From Ichthyophonus hoferi (Eukaryota > Opisthokonta > Ichthyosporea > Ichthyophonida > Ichthyophonidae), in assembly GCA_002751075.1 (NCBI GenBank), contig NAOQ01000592.1:11977-45296 (forward strand): a stretch of 33,320 nucleotides of DNA, written 5' to 3'. The position numbers and the translations under genes were made by a program. The notes under the pieces are model-generated. The model saw only the letters and a list, made by a program, of their open reading frames with translations. It had not been told where the DNA came from and did not search any database. This document shows, one piece after another, positions 1 through 11,551 of the stretch (position 1 is the first letter of the stretch; each line of letters begins with the position of its first letter).

Positions 1-35
<35 letters not shown>
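1..35. repeat. (TA)n microsatellite
   Basis: Uninterrupted TA dinucleotides at the very left edge of the window, so the true length is unknown. Similar short TA tracts recur at 30524-30546. Confidence 0.95.
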
Positions 36-41
<6 letters not shown>

Positions 42-1367
42 TCATATTTAAATATACTGATGTATAATTTTATACCCTTCTGCTTATTCACTTCATTGAT
101 AAATTATATTAATTACATTATTCCACCAATTACCTCTTTTCCTTTTTTCTTTTTAATTTTTAAGTGAAATTCTACCAATACGCAACTACATTCCTCTTAT
201 TGTATATATTTAGCATGATTAATTGCCAATCATGTGATTTGAATATGTTTATATGTGTAGCATTAACGCTTAGTAAAACAAAATTAGTGACAGGACCTAT
301 AAATTTTAATATCACGAACGCATAAAATATTTCAACCAATTAAATATCCTAAACCGATCTTATAGTAACATGTGATTTACTGGTTAAATCTGTCGCATAT
401 CATCTGTCTCTATATATAGATTATTCTGTTACATTGCATAATATTTTTTCTATGATGCACATTGTTTTGGAATATTTAATTTTTAGTTTTAATAAAGAAT
501 ATCTTGTTGGTGCAGAAAAATTTATTAATAGATAATGGAAATCTGGCATGCATATGTAAGACTAATTCGATCAAGATTAAGCTTTCTGATGGACTGATCT
601 TGACCAATAGGATTGGACCATTAAAATATTGGACTGAGAATACTACTGACACAACCCTTCTTCCTATTAGTATCATTTTAAAATTTTAAAAGCGCAATTG
701 AATGAGGAACCAGTATAGTAATATTTGTACCAGTAGATTTAGATATATATATCTACTATTATGATTGGATATATATACTACTATGTTTACTTACCTATAC
801 TAGTATGTGTGTTTACATCATACATTAATATATCTATGTACATGAACTAATTGATTTGGATGTATATATATACTAATGGGCTTATACGCCTACGCCACTC
901 ATAGGAATAGTATAGATGTGTAGTTGGTATAATCTTAGACTTTCCTTGGAAAACACAAATAAAAATGAAAATAAAAAGGTTCTAAAAATAATCTTTGTGC
1001 AAATATCAGTTGGTATCAACATTTTCTCATTAGGTTAAGAATTTTAGAATACATCATTTTATTAGAAGATAATAATATTTTTATATGATATACTGGTTTT
1101 GACTTCTTTGGTATTTTTACCTTAGCCAATCCAATTGACTAATCTTAATATTAACCTAGATCTATTAGTGTATATTTATGATATATATAGGGACAAATAT
1201 GCGTACATATTAACCCAATAATAAACATGAATCAAAACCAATCTAATAAACCAATATCTCATCCCACTTAATCATATACCTAACTGTATCTTTTTATTTG
1301 AATAATTAAGCCGTTCTACCCATACACGGCTAATATAGGCAAAGTACTAGTAATATATGGAAGGAAT
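36..1367. other. AT-rich stretch without a recognisable gene
   Basis: Short open frames exist on both strands near 476-689, but none shows a domain, a splice context or protein-like composition that I would trust. Several TATATATA-rich patches occur at 740-780 and 860-875. I see no RNA gene. Confidence 0.6.
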
Positions 1368-1559
1368 ATGAACTATATAGTTATCTGTGTTGAAACTCGG
1401 CCTCCTCTCCAGCTGAGTTTCCTTCTACGTTTGCCACTGTCTTTGACATTTCATTATATCCGAATGAGTCGGGTTTATTATTCTAATGGTTTTACACATA
1501 TTCTATTGGAGTGTCCTCTGGATCTTAGTGTTTGGGACCACTTTAAAGATCATTCATAA
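1368..1559 (+). pseudogene. possible scrap of a LINE-type reverse transcriptase C-terminus
   Basis: A 63-codon open frame ends in the peptide HILLECPLDLSVWDHF. This resembles the histidine/cysteine segment (H-L-x-x-C-P-...-V-W) found near the C-terminus of many non-LTR retrotransposon polyproteins, just after the reverse transcriptase. The paired cysteines that normally precede it are not evident and no reverse transcriptase motif is visible upstream, so this would be a 5'-truncated remnant, the usual fate of LINE copies. A chance match is quite possible. Confidence 0.25.
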
Positions 1560-2660
1560 GCCATTTCATATACTTTTCTTGATTGTTGTCCTAGGAATAA
1601 AGACCATATATGGTCATATTAACGTGTTCTAACATAAAAACCACCTAGCCATACTAATTACACATAATAACTGTAATTTAGCTTACAGGGCGTTAATTAC
1701 CAAACAAGATTGCAATGGCTATCCTCACTGACTATTGGTGATGCTAACTAAATGAAATGACTTCCTTATCTTACGATGAATAAATTTCTTTTATTATTTG
1801 GTGTACCTTGGACTATACTTTTATTCATTTCGTATCTGCAATAATTGCTTACAATTTCATTGTCAGTCAACCTCCATGACTAATTGATCTGCTCAATATA
1901 ATTGGAAGTAATGGACCCAATCAGAATCACTTGTAGCTGCTTAATTGGATTATCCATTTGTGACCATTTATGTATTTTCATTATATCCTGACGAATACAT
2001 TTATAACTAAATAATGTGATTACTTGAGATTGGTTGGTTTACATAGTGCGGGTCACTACCAAATCAATCTTCATCTCTTTAATCAATCTTTAAACATAAA
2101 ATATTTCAAACATAGTTATTCAATCTATACAATAGATTGTATGTACATACATTCCTCAGTGGACAGTTTGTACCCTAGATCTACATTATAAACCCCCTTA
2201 AAATTTTATGTTGGAATTTTAGATTAAACCTACTAAACTAGGTCCGTAGGTTATAGAAATTACTCTTTGCAATGGTTGCAACCCCCTTTGACATATTCTT
2301 GTTTATATCTTCATACTATACTGTGCTAAAAAGAAACCACAACTTTATGTGTGAAAGATAGTGAGTCGGGTACATTATAGTTTACAGCGCTATTGAGAAA
2401 AAGATGTGTTTTTTTCTTTCTGAAAACTAGATTCTATTCAGTCTGGCCCGGGGTGGAATACACCTCATATTGACATCACTTAGCCTCGATTCATAAATGT
2501 ATCTGTAGAGGAAGTGGTTCTAATCAGTTGAGAGTACATAGTACACTTAAGACTATATATTAGGATCAAATCCACATTATATGATAAACATAGGGCATGA
2601 CTAATAGTCAATCAATCACCTGTTAGTTATATTCTCTATCCCTACCTTCTCTCTCATATT
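1560..2660. other. intergenic, nothing recognised
   Basis: AT-rich sequence with stop codons in every frame. There are no repeats shared with the rest of the window that I could see. It lies downstream of the TIM22 gene, which is transcribed towards it. Confidence 0.6.
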
Positions 2661-2714
2661 CATGGTCTTTTATATAGTAGAGTGTAGATCACGGTATGAT
2701 TGTAGTGCTCATAC

Positions 2715-2782
2715 GAATATATATACATACACACATACATATATACAAACATACATACATGCATACATACATATATATATAC
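2715..2782 (-). promoter_or_regulatory. UGUA-rich repeat in the TIM22 3' region with two PUF-type motifs
   Basis: On the minus strand, the transcribed strand of TIM22, this is an imperfect TGTA/TATG microsatellite starting about 20 nt after the stop codon. It contains two exact TGTATATA octamers (2740-2747 and 2720-2727, read on the minus strand). UGUANAUA is the established Pumilio/PUF consensus, and fungal Puf3 binds it in mRNAs for mitochondrial proteins. Repeated UGUA is also the CFIm polyadenylation motif. The sequence match is direct; function in this gene is inference, because a microsatellite can produce such octamers by chance. Confidence 0.45.
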
Positions 2783-2801
2783 GCATCGCACCCCACCACA
2801 T

Positions 2802-4612
2802 CTACCAATACATACCAATAGCTGTAGTGAAAGCAGCAAACCCAGCACAGCCAGCCAGTGCTGCCTTCCCACCCGCCCTCAATCCCAAGGCACCACCAGT
2901 AATACAACCTGAGAGCACACCATTCCATCGGTCTGACTTGCCTCGAATACTTTCAACTGCACACTATAGCCCCACGGAAAATAGGGGATTGAGTGAAACT
3001 GCCTTTTAATATTTAAAATTTCTAAGGTAAAAATAAACCAATGGGTCTTTATATGACCAAATAATTAACATTAGGCCTATTTTAGCAAATTTATTATATC
3101 AAGATATTAGAATTTGCATGACTACCTCTCCATATATAGGTATATGACATGCCATACGATTCCTTAAAATTGTATTTTAAAATTTTAAAATCCCAGAAAT
3201 ATTGAATGTTCTATGCCTCCAATGCTTCCCATAACATAGAAAAGGAATGCGTTTAATCCAGGCAGAGGACCTATTATATTATAGGAATAGTCTTTGTTTA
3301 TATTTAGAAAACTTTTATTTAAAGGTAGATATATGTGTGGGTGGCATTGCCTTTAAAATAACTTTAGGTGTTAGTCAATTAGTCCATTCGCATATATGTG
3401 TGTGTTTGTTTTTACCGTTGAGGTGATGTATATGCACATACTTTTATGTCAATGAAAGACCCAATCATTTCTATGCATGAAATTGTCCGTAGTCTCCAAT
3501 TATCACAAAAGGAGACTATTGCACCAATCGGTAATAATATTTTAAATGTGTGCAGAAATAACACCACCTATATTAAGGTGTAAATGTGTATATATATCCA
3601 AGTAAATTCGACTCACCTCTGATCCCGCAAACAGTCCACCAACTAATGCAAAGTTCTTCCCTAACTTCCAACTACGTTTTCCCATATCCCTAATGACGTC
3701 ACGAGCCCTAGCACCTTGATTTTCAATTGGCTCAAAACTTCCTCCTATGATGCCAAATATACCCCCTAGGCCCAATCCTGTCCAGGTGATTGGAGAGAGG
3801 GTTGGGTCGATTAGCCATATATAGGTTGGATAGACTATTGAATATTTATATATATAGTATTCTAATATATCTCCCTATGAAATCCTAGTAAACCCCTTTA
3901 TATAGGCTATTAAAAAAATCCATGTTGTACTGTAAAATCTAATAACCGCCCCCCACCCAATAGAATATTTAAAAAAATTCACCCTGTCAACTATAAACAA
4001 TAGTTTCCATAATAACAGTCCTGTAACCAGTAACCTTGAGAATATTTCTTACCCATAACATAACTTAGGGCCATCTTAGACGGACAGCTCTCCCATAGTC
4101 TCTCCATGAAAAGTATCTCCCGAGGCTTCCCAGTACCTACAAGTAGATGTCCATTTTGACGAAGAGAGGGAAGCTATGAATGATATTTTAAAGTTTATAT
4201 ATGTATGTATGAGTAAAAGGGAAAGGAGGTAAAAAGAGAGAATAGTAAGATAAATATGTGGGTTAGTGGGTTTGTGGGTTTGTTAATGTGTTAGCACTTG
4301 TATATATACAGTGTGTATATATGTTATTGTATAAAAGCCGGCGTATATTCAATGTGCTAAGCATATATAACAATATGTGTATCATTGAGGACTAGCACCT
4401 TTAGTGTGATACACAACAATATAAAGTGGGTGAAGGTAGGTGATAGCATTTAGGTGGATAAATACATGTAATAGTACGTATACATGGAATAGATATTATA
4501 GATTGCCTGTGCCTGTGGTTCCTGGGAGTCCCAGTTGTCTATGTATTATGTATTATTAAAATAAAGTTATTACCTTAATCTCGGGTGGTAGGGGTCCTCC
4601 TTGCTCGCTCAT
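2802..4612 (-). CDS. TIM22: mitochondrial inner-membrane import translocase subunit Tim22
   Basis: Four exons on the minus strand: 4612-4574, 4173-4053, 3777-3617 and 2963-2802. Introns start gtaata, gtaaga and gtgagt and all end in AG; phases 0, 1 and 0 match, giving 160 residues. Tim22 is the channel subunit that inserts carrier proteins into the mitochondrial inner membrane. The Tim17/22/23 pattern is clear: glycine-rich helices around residues 48-68 ([13 protein letters not shown]) and 92-112 ([13 protein letters not shown]), then glycine/alanine-rich segments from about 121 to 159 ([20 protein letters not shown]). The connecting loop [12 protein letters not shown] fits the Tim22 D-M-G-K/R-x-S signature. 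Cys43 (in ESCPSK) and Cys127 (in SGCITGG) occupy the positions of the conserved intramolecular disulfide. The N-terminus is short compared with the roughly 190-200 residues of animal and yeast Tim22. ATG 4612 is chosen because exon 1 opens cleanly there and ends at a good donor. Tim22 is preferred over Tim17/Tim23 because of the ESC-P motif and the C-terminal GFAAF segment. Confidence 0.93.
2964..3616 (-). other. TIM22 intron 3
   Basis: 653 nt, donor gtgagt and acceptor ctatag on the minus strand. The interior is AT-rich with no internal coding exon. Intron 2 is 3778-4052 (275 nt) and intron 1 is 4174-4573 (400 nt); intron 1 carries a TG-rich patch near 4260-4320. Confidence 0.85.
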
Positions 4613-5569
4613 GTTTCCTGTTTGTAACCCTGGCTGTCAACGTTGTATAAGAAATATGGCTAACTAATACCTTAACGCATTACAGTCCTCTATATCATAT
4701 CATATAAAAGCATGAATATTATATAATATCGTTATATATCATACAATATCACGCTATTTTCTATAATATAAAATAATATAAGGATCTGGTTTGACCGGTG
4801 CTCGATTAAATAGTTAATAATCAGCAACTAAGTATTAATCTTGCTCCGTTGTATTCCAATCTCGATTATAATTCACTAATTAAATACTAATCGTAGCAGG
4901 TAATTAAAGATTAATTAACTGGTGAATTAGTTATCTCGGGGCTCATTCGGTAATGAATAATTAATTTAAACGATTTATTAGAAAACAGTTACTATTATGG
5001 AATCTATTGGTTAGATAACTGACACTCATAACAACTTGTAATGACCTTAGAACCCAAAAACACGATATGATCTATGTTTACAAATTTATTTATTAAAAAA
5101 TACTTTAGCCGGTTATGAGATGAATATTGTCGGGAAATTTGTTTTTACTGAATATTGTTAATTAAATTATGTATGTTGTTGAGATAAAACTTAATCCTTA
5201 CGGATACATATTAAAATTTTGATTTCAAATTAGCCCATGGATTTACTATATCAAGATTTAGTAGTGTATTTGACTATAAAGTCCCTACCCATATTCGTAT
5301 GGTGCAACTGCTCATGTAATTTATGTTTAAAAAAGCTATTGTAAATGTTATTATATATGTTATTATATAAGCACACACCCTTTTATCTACTTTACTCATA
5401 GTTGATGAGTAAGTAAATAATCTCATTTTAAGACTTTGATGGTAACTAGATACTAATTGCCTTGTCAGGATGATAGATCAGTTTAGGTCTTATATAAATA
5501 TATGTATGCGCATTATATTTCTTTTTCAAAGCTATGTTATATATTATGAAATATTCCTAACAAACTTAC
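4613..5569. other. upstream region of TIM22, no gene seen
   Basis: Very AT-rich, with several short self-complementary TATA-rich stretches around 4690-4780. I could not single out a promoter motif for TIM22. Confidence 0.5.
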
Positions 5570-6160
5570 ATAAACAGGAATATTTAATTAATTTGCATAT
5601 TTATTTGGTTATAATCATTTAATATTATTAGCAATTATTAGTACATTTGCATTTGGGAAAAATAATTAAGTATAATCTATTGGTGTTAAATGGCAATCCA
5701 AGATGATCTGATCCATCAAAATGACACCAGCCAATAGCAGAAGCCCTGTGACTGTACTATTCAAATCAGGAAACAGTAGTAACCTTATTGAGATAGGATC
5801 TGACATTCCTAGTGGGTCTCTGCACTATACGTATCGACAAATCAACTTGAACTGTGTTTCAGAGTTAACGATCTTGTAACATGCTTTAACATATCTGTGC
5901 TCCGTGTATGCAGAGGGGCACATTTAAACGCTGGTGTAAATAATATATAAGTAGGACCAGAAGCGTTTCTGTAACCAGTATTTGTTTAGAACGAATGAGA
6001 ATACCAAATTGAGTGAGATTTTAATGTATCTGTTCACATACACGGAGTACAATGGTTGAGCAATGTGTTACCATATCTGATCTGAAATGGCTTAGTATGT
6101 AGTCGCAGGGCCTCTACCATTGGTTGATTCAATTTTGATTGATTATCTTGGATTGCCATT
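5570..6160 (+). repeat. dispersed fold-back repeat, best copy (MITE-like)
   Basis: Positions 5689-5750 and 6105-6160 are inverted copies of each other: aatggcaatccaagat at the left, its reverse complement at the right, with about 55 bases matching overall. Inner arms are also inverted (ctccgtgtatg near 5900 against catacacggag near 6040), so the whole 5689-6160 unit is a 472-bp near-palindrome. TGTTA flanks both ends (5684-5688 and 6161-6165), as a target-site duplication would. However, similarity to the copy at 12.84 kb continues left to about 5570, so the element may be larger or nested. No coding capacity. Confidence 0.7.
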
Positions 6161-6165
6161 TGTTA

Positions 6166-7504
6166 CAAGATTGCTAATTCAATCGAAGTCCACTCTCCCT
6201 TGGCCTGGGAAGATTATTTAACCTAGGGCATAAAAAATATGAAATAGGAATATGAAAAGAATTTTAATATGAAAACTACTTAACTGGGGGCTTATTTCTT
6301 ACTAAATGAATATGATAATAATTTCTGATAGCATTCCGAAGTAACCGGGGACCGGCCAATTTCTTTTCAAGACTACATTGAATTCGTGATTCTATTATTA
6401 GAATGTTTTTACCTAATATTTTAAAACAACTACTCAATCAAAGTGCTTGTTTGTTCACAGGATAACATAATTTTGACTAGTTAAGGACCGCTGTTTAGTA
6501 TGATATTGTCGGTACACAGTGTACAGTAAAGTTACTATTATAATTATATACTGAAACTCCATTTCTATGAAATTTAAATACTATAAAATATAAGAAGACA
6601 TAAAAAAATTTGCTATCAGCAGTCTGTTGAAAATCAATACTGAGCTCTTCCATAAATTTGATAAAGAGGGGGTTTCCTGGGTCAGATAAACTAAACAGGC
6701 CAGTTAATAGTAGCTGTTCTGACCTCAGCATTTTTTGGCATTTTTTGTAGGACGGACGATAAATTTTTTCAAAAACTATAGACCAATCAATCACGTTCTA
6801 TTTTTAACCTCTCAAATCTTCCAATCCGCTCTTATCTGATCTGGTTGGCTGTTGCATACGTGACCTTTATGATTTTTGTTGATTTTTTTTTAATTCATAA
6901 ATTAGTCACACAGATTATATTAATAGAGTATATATACAATTGAAAAGATGCCTCTAGGTTTTTTATTTATTAATTTATTGTATTTATGGTTAGTATCCAA
7001 AGCAAAATTTAGTACAAAATTACTTGTTTTGATTGATATTTAAACCTTATATAGATAAATACCAATCCCGTCTGAAGTTAGCCTGAGAACACATGCAATT
7101 TCGAGAACAAAAAATAGACAAACAGATTCAGATCAGAGATAGATCATATCTATCCTGGGGAACACCAGTTAAAGATTTGGGGATATATCTAATAATCAAT
7201 TTCTTTTCTCCGAACACCATTGGGCCGTCATATTATTGCAATAATTACAGACATTGTTATTAATTGCCAGAGGCTTATTAACACAAAAGTTGTATTTTTA
7301 TTTTTATTTTTTTTAAAAAATGGTTTCTGTTTTATGGTTATTAAGTGTTATGACATTTATCGGAATTTTAATTAATTATTCTTCAAATATTTCATATTCT
7401 TTATTTTTTAATGTTTCCATAAGATTTTAATTTATTCAAAAAATAACAAATATAAAAAATTTGAATTTAAAAAAATATTCCAAAAAAAAATTCGCGCTCA
7501 TAGA
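6166..7504. other. intergenic, no supported gene
   Basis: AT-rich with A/T homopolymer runs, especially 7290-7500. A 99-codon open frame on the minus strand (6495-6794) has no recognised domain and is not annotated as a gene. Confidence 0.5.
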
Positions 7505-7555
7505 CCCCCCACCCTTTCATTCGAATATGATGGGTTGGATGGGGTAGGGGTGGGG
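7505..7555 (+). other. C-run/G-run pair: potential G-quadruplex or GC hairpin
   Basis: Plus-strand bases 7532-7555 read GGG-6-GGGG-2-GGGG-1-GGGG, which meets the usual G-quadruplex pattern. The C-rich run at 7507-7514 (CCCCACCC) is a perfect 8-bp complement of 7548-7555 (GGGTGGGG), so a hairpin is an alternative fold. It stands out in very AT-rich DNA about 460 bp upstream of the aspartic protease start codon. Confidence 0.6.
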
Positions 7556-8017
7556 TGTGTTTTTATTCGAGTAGTAACATGTAACTACCCCAAAACTATA
7601 TAATAATTTATTTTCTGTATGGAGAATTTTAAACTGATGTTTGGTATATTTTTATAAATTGCTTAAAAAATATCTATTTTTTAAATACTCTAAAAAAAAT
7701 AAGAGAAAGACCTACGGCAAGGATTGGAAATTGGTTCAGGAACCCGTGGCCTCCTTGCGATCAGTGTTAATCGCCGGTTAATTTAAAATTAGGGCATTCA
7801 ATGTAAAAAAACTGTTAAGACAGTTCATCACATTGTATATTAAATGTTCCTGCTCAGAGAATACTAATTACAATGGATCTAACAATCATCCCATTTTATC
7901 TGTGATAGTTGGCAGCTATTTTTACATTAAATGAATTTTGTCACTGGAATCTCTCCTGGTCCACCTAGTATATAATAACTGGTTAAAGCAACATTGGGTT
8001 AAGTAGTAATATTCAAC

Positions 8018-9884
8018 ATGCTGTATATACTAGCCGGTTTGTTGGTCCTGAATCAGGTGGCTAGTGGGCTTCCCATCGATGGAGATGGTTCGAAGAGTAA
8101 AGCTCTGCAAACTTCTGTTGATATTAGATATTACAGGGATGCATGGGTAACCGATGTATGTATCTCTTTCTATATATATATTTCCCATTGTATATAACAT
8201 TTGAAAAATTTGCATTTATATAAAAACCTTGCAGATACAATAATGCTAGTATATAAGTATGCCTTTTCATGTAATAAGACATTATAGAAAAGTAACAATG
8301 CAAATGAGTCTTTCAAGTACTCCTGCCCTTGCAATAGCTTGCTTTTGCTTTTTATTTTTTTCGCTTGCATATACATATTTCTAAAATAATACCTTCTCTA
8401 TTTAGCATCCCCTTATTAACCTTATTGAACCGTTTTATCTCTTACATGCACCGTTTGTTATAATTTATGCCTTTGTTAATTTTGTACTTTCCTTGTCTTA
8501 ACCTTAACCTAAACATCACGGTTGCCCGTGCAGATCCAGGTCGGCCAACAGACATTTACCGTGCTTTTGGATACAGGCTCCATTGATCTGATACTGATGA
8601 GCAACACATGCGCAGAGTATAACTCACAGGTGGTATGTCTCCCGTTTGTCTTTCACCCTCCCGTAGGAACATGTCCTAAAGGTGGCTATAACATGTCTGA
8701 TAAGACTGGTACATGCACTCATAATACCGGGATGGCGTGCTATGGTGATGGTGCATATGCCCAGTATACGATTTATTCTAATACGTTTGGAATGGGAGAG
8801 ATCGTGGTGAAGGACCAATACTTTGGAGCAATTACTTCAATGCTAAAGAATATGTTTTCGCCTGAACTGCAGGGATATCTCGGTCTTGGTTACGACTCTA
8901 ATTCAAATATCTATTTCCTTTCTCAACCCAATGGTTCCATGTTTATTAACACTATGGTGAGCCAACTTGGTATGGCTAATGAATTTGCCTTGTGCTTTAA
9001 TGATGATTTAAAGACTGGGAAGATGATTTTGGGTGCAGGCTATCTAGAAGGGATGAAGTACATTGATATCATACCCATATTTAAGACCAACGGTAAGAAT
9101 ATCTACAGAGCTTATAATGTTGCAGTGACAGTCTTTCTGGGCAATGTTCAAATAGGAGATACCGAATGTGACGGTACGTAAACGGAGCTGTGGATACATA
9201 CTCAACTGTGAGCTTTATATATACGCTAAATGTTTTTAGCTTGTAATGAAAAATGCTTGTGTATGGAAATCCATTACTATTTTGATTTTATATGTCCTAT
9301 GCGCGTATGTGTGTAAAAATAAGGTATGTGGAATTTAAATATAAATTTTATTATATATAGCTATATGATGTCGTGCTGTGTTAAGCTATACTACATTGTA
9401 TTGGGTTTTGTTAGTGTGACCTCTAAACATATTCCTAACCACAGGCATAAGCGGACTTGTGGACAGTGGTACTACAGTCCTGGTACTCCCCAAGGAATGG
9501 CTAGCAAACTTTTTTAAAGCTCTATGTCCATATCTGGCCGATTTGAATCTTCCGTGTCTTCCTAGTTCTTCCCCGTTGGCGGGCTTAGGAAGCCCTTATG
9601 AAGTCGATACAACCCAAGAGCAGATAAATAAATTACCAGACATGATCTTTGACTTTGGAGATGGTGTGGTGGCTTCAATTCCTCCTCAATTTTATTACTA
9701 CCCACAATATAAAACCGCTACTTCTATAACTGGATTCACTCTTCAGGTTAGTACTGGAGTTGGAAGTGGTGACCCACTTATTTTGGGTGATACATTCACG
9801 AGAGGAAAAACAGTGCATTTCGATCGGGCCTCAGAAAAAATTGGCATTATGTCAATTGATAGTTGCAATATATATAATGTCTGA
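8018..9884 (+). CDS. secreted pepsin-family (A1) aspartic protease
   Basis: Three exons: 8018-8155, 8534-9173 and 9445-9884. Introns are gtatgt...cag (378 nt) and gtacgt...cag (271 nt, with cctaac just before the acceptor, a plausible branch point); phases 0 and 1 match. The product is 405 residues. It starts with a hydrophobic signal peptide (about residues 1-17) for entry to the secretory pathway. Both catalytic aspartates are present: Asp59 in LLDTGS and Asp266 in VDSGTT. The flap tyrosine is probably Tyr116 in CYGDGAY. GYLGLGY near 160 and the LILGDTFTRGK segment near 375 are typical of the fold, which hydrolyses peptide bonds with the paired aspartates at acidic pH. Several cysteines (72, 81, 93, 107, 115) suggest disulfides in an extracellular or vacuolar enzyme. 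Only about 25 residues lie between signal peptide and mature domain, shorter than the usual pepsin propeptide. There is no C-terminal membrane anchor. Substrate unknown. Confidence 0.93.
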
Positions 9885-10149
9885 CAATTTTGATAACGGA
9901 TTATTGGAACCAAGGTGTTCCCTGCACTTTTATTATTTATTATTATTATTATTAATGTTATTATTATTTTTTTAATCATTGCTATAGAGAAAAGACACTC
10001 CTCCAAATTAAGTTTAATGGGAATTCTTGGTGAATGATCGGCCAACGTGGATTCAATAGAACAGATGTTTGTAACATTTAAGAGGTAATTAGATCTTAGA
10101 GCATAGGCACTTTGGTCAGCTCACAATAGTTAAAACAAATTTGTTCAAA
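9885..10149. other. 3' region of the protease gene with (TTA)n tract
   Basis: A TTATTA microsatellite at 9929-9975 lies 45 nt after the stop codon and includes TTATTTATT, the form of an AU-rich element. Otherwise no feature is visible. Confidence 0.6.
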
Positions 10150-10740
10150 TTGAGGTTTTGAGCAAAAAATAAATAAATACTAGGCTCCATTAAACAATAA
10201 AGAGAACGGTTGAATTTTATACTGCTGTTTAGTCCTAAAAAAATAAAACTAGTTTGAAAACGTCATATTCCAAAATTTATTATATAGTTTTATGTATTTA
10301 TATTATGCTTACAGTTTCTAAAGAGGATGAAGTACTTAATCCAAATTCTTTATTAGAAGACCATCTAGTTAAACCTAATGGTACTTCTAATATTAATCAT
10401 ACCTAACCGTTTAGCTACACTCAAAATTGGTCATTAAGAACTTCTATGCCTTTTGATCAATAATGTGGACTTGAGCCGGAGTCATCAAAAGTTTTAGTTT
10501 GTAGATTATCAGTTCACAATTTTAAAATAGAGCCAAGTATTCCTGATTTTGGTCCTAAATATGATATATAACAAAATTGGTTGCTAAATTGAGACCTTTT
10601 AAAGTTTTGTAAACCCAACCACTTAAGTGGATAAATAACAATACCATAATTAGTTGACCTGCGTTAGACTGGTTTATTGGCTTTTCTGTGTTTATACCCG
10701 TTGATCAACAATTAGTTGTTACTTTAATAAATAAAAAGAC
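10150..10740 (+). mobile_element. decayed mobile-element remnant, family not identified
   Basis: The stretch around 10290-10320, leading into an ATG at 10303, resembles the leader-plus-ATG repeats at 18617 and 19254 in order and wording (a T-rich leader, tatattatg, then a valine/lysine/acid-rich start). Protein-like composition continues in pieces to about 10740. It is broken in many places and looks old. Because the family is unknown and a retroelement is possible, I treat it as a fossil. Confidence 0.35.
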
Positions 10741-11551
10741 ACTATTTTAAATAATTTCCTGTGCTAAAGAAAAAGAACACTGGACAAAAATAAGGGAGTG
10801 TCAAAATGTATGGTGTGTATACAAGATTTTTAATTGCACTTACATATAAGTTCATGTTATGTAGAGAATTTAGTCGTGGAGTATCAGAATAGTGAGTTTG
10901 ATAATTGCAAGCCCATGCCGTGCATACACAAAGCAATAAATAATCAAAAAAACGAATGTGTATTAAAATGCAAATAAATGAAAGCATACTGGCGTGCTTT
11001 TTAGACTAAAAACAAAGTAAATTTGCAAATATATACGGCTAAAATTTGGTAAATGTATTTGAATTTCTAAATGTTCCATTAATCTCACAATAGACTGGGC
11101 TGGTTGCTTTAATAATTTTGGTAAGTGAAACCGTTCCCTTTTGAGCATAAATAAATATATATAGAGGCAAGAAAAAAATACAGAATTTTTATTTGTATTC
11201 TAAAATATCAAAGTTGGATACCCATTGCGAGATTGTGTGACCCTACCAAGCTTAATTCACTTTCCTTTTCTAAGTATTTTCTAAACACTATGATTATATG
11301 ATACCCTGTCAAACGTATTAGGTATGGGCAATACATATTCATGTATCTCTTCAACCTTTCTAAGAAACAAATCACCAGAATGTTGGTTACTACTATTTGT
11401 ATTGTGTAGACTGACACCCATATCTCAAAATTCATCTGGTTCGCCATCCAAACGCAGGCAGGCTTTGTAAATTAGTTGGTATTGTATGGGTAGTTAGAGT
11501 TAATCTCTATATTGATACCGTAGGACAATGATATAGCATTAACCGGGCTTT
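10741..11551. other. intergenic, no supported gene
   Basis: Three short minus-strand open frames (10742-10987, 10963-11148, 11208-11447) show no family motif and no consistent splice sites joining them. The last has the most protein-like composition but I cannot assign it. Confidence 0.4.

Noticed and set aside
504-689. Open frame with a faint retropepsin-like pattern (LLIDNG ... LSDG)
   Set aside because: The active-site triplet does not fit and no neighbouring retroelement domain is visible; the similarity is too weak to name.
2662-3009. 115-codon plus-strand frame and overlapping minus-strand frames
   Set aside because: Shadows of TIM22 exon 4 and its 3' microsatellite; the real frame is the minus-strand exon 2963-2802.
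6495-6794. 99-codon minus-strand open frame
   Set aside because: Opens with GTG rather than ATG, no family motif, no splice partner, and such lengths occur by chance in a 33-kb window.
9326-10045. Several overlapping frames around the third protease exon
   Set aside because: They are other-frame shadows of exon 9445-9884 or of the TTA microsatellite.
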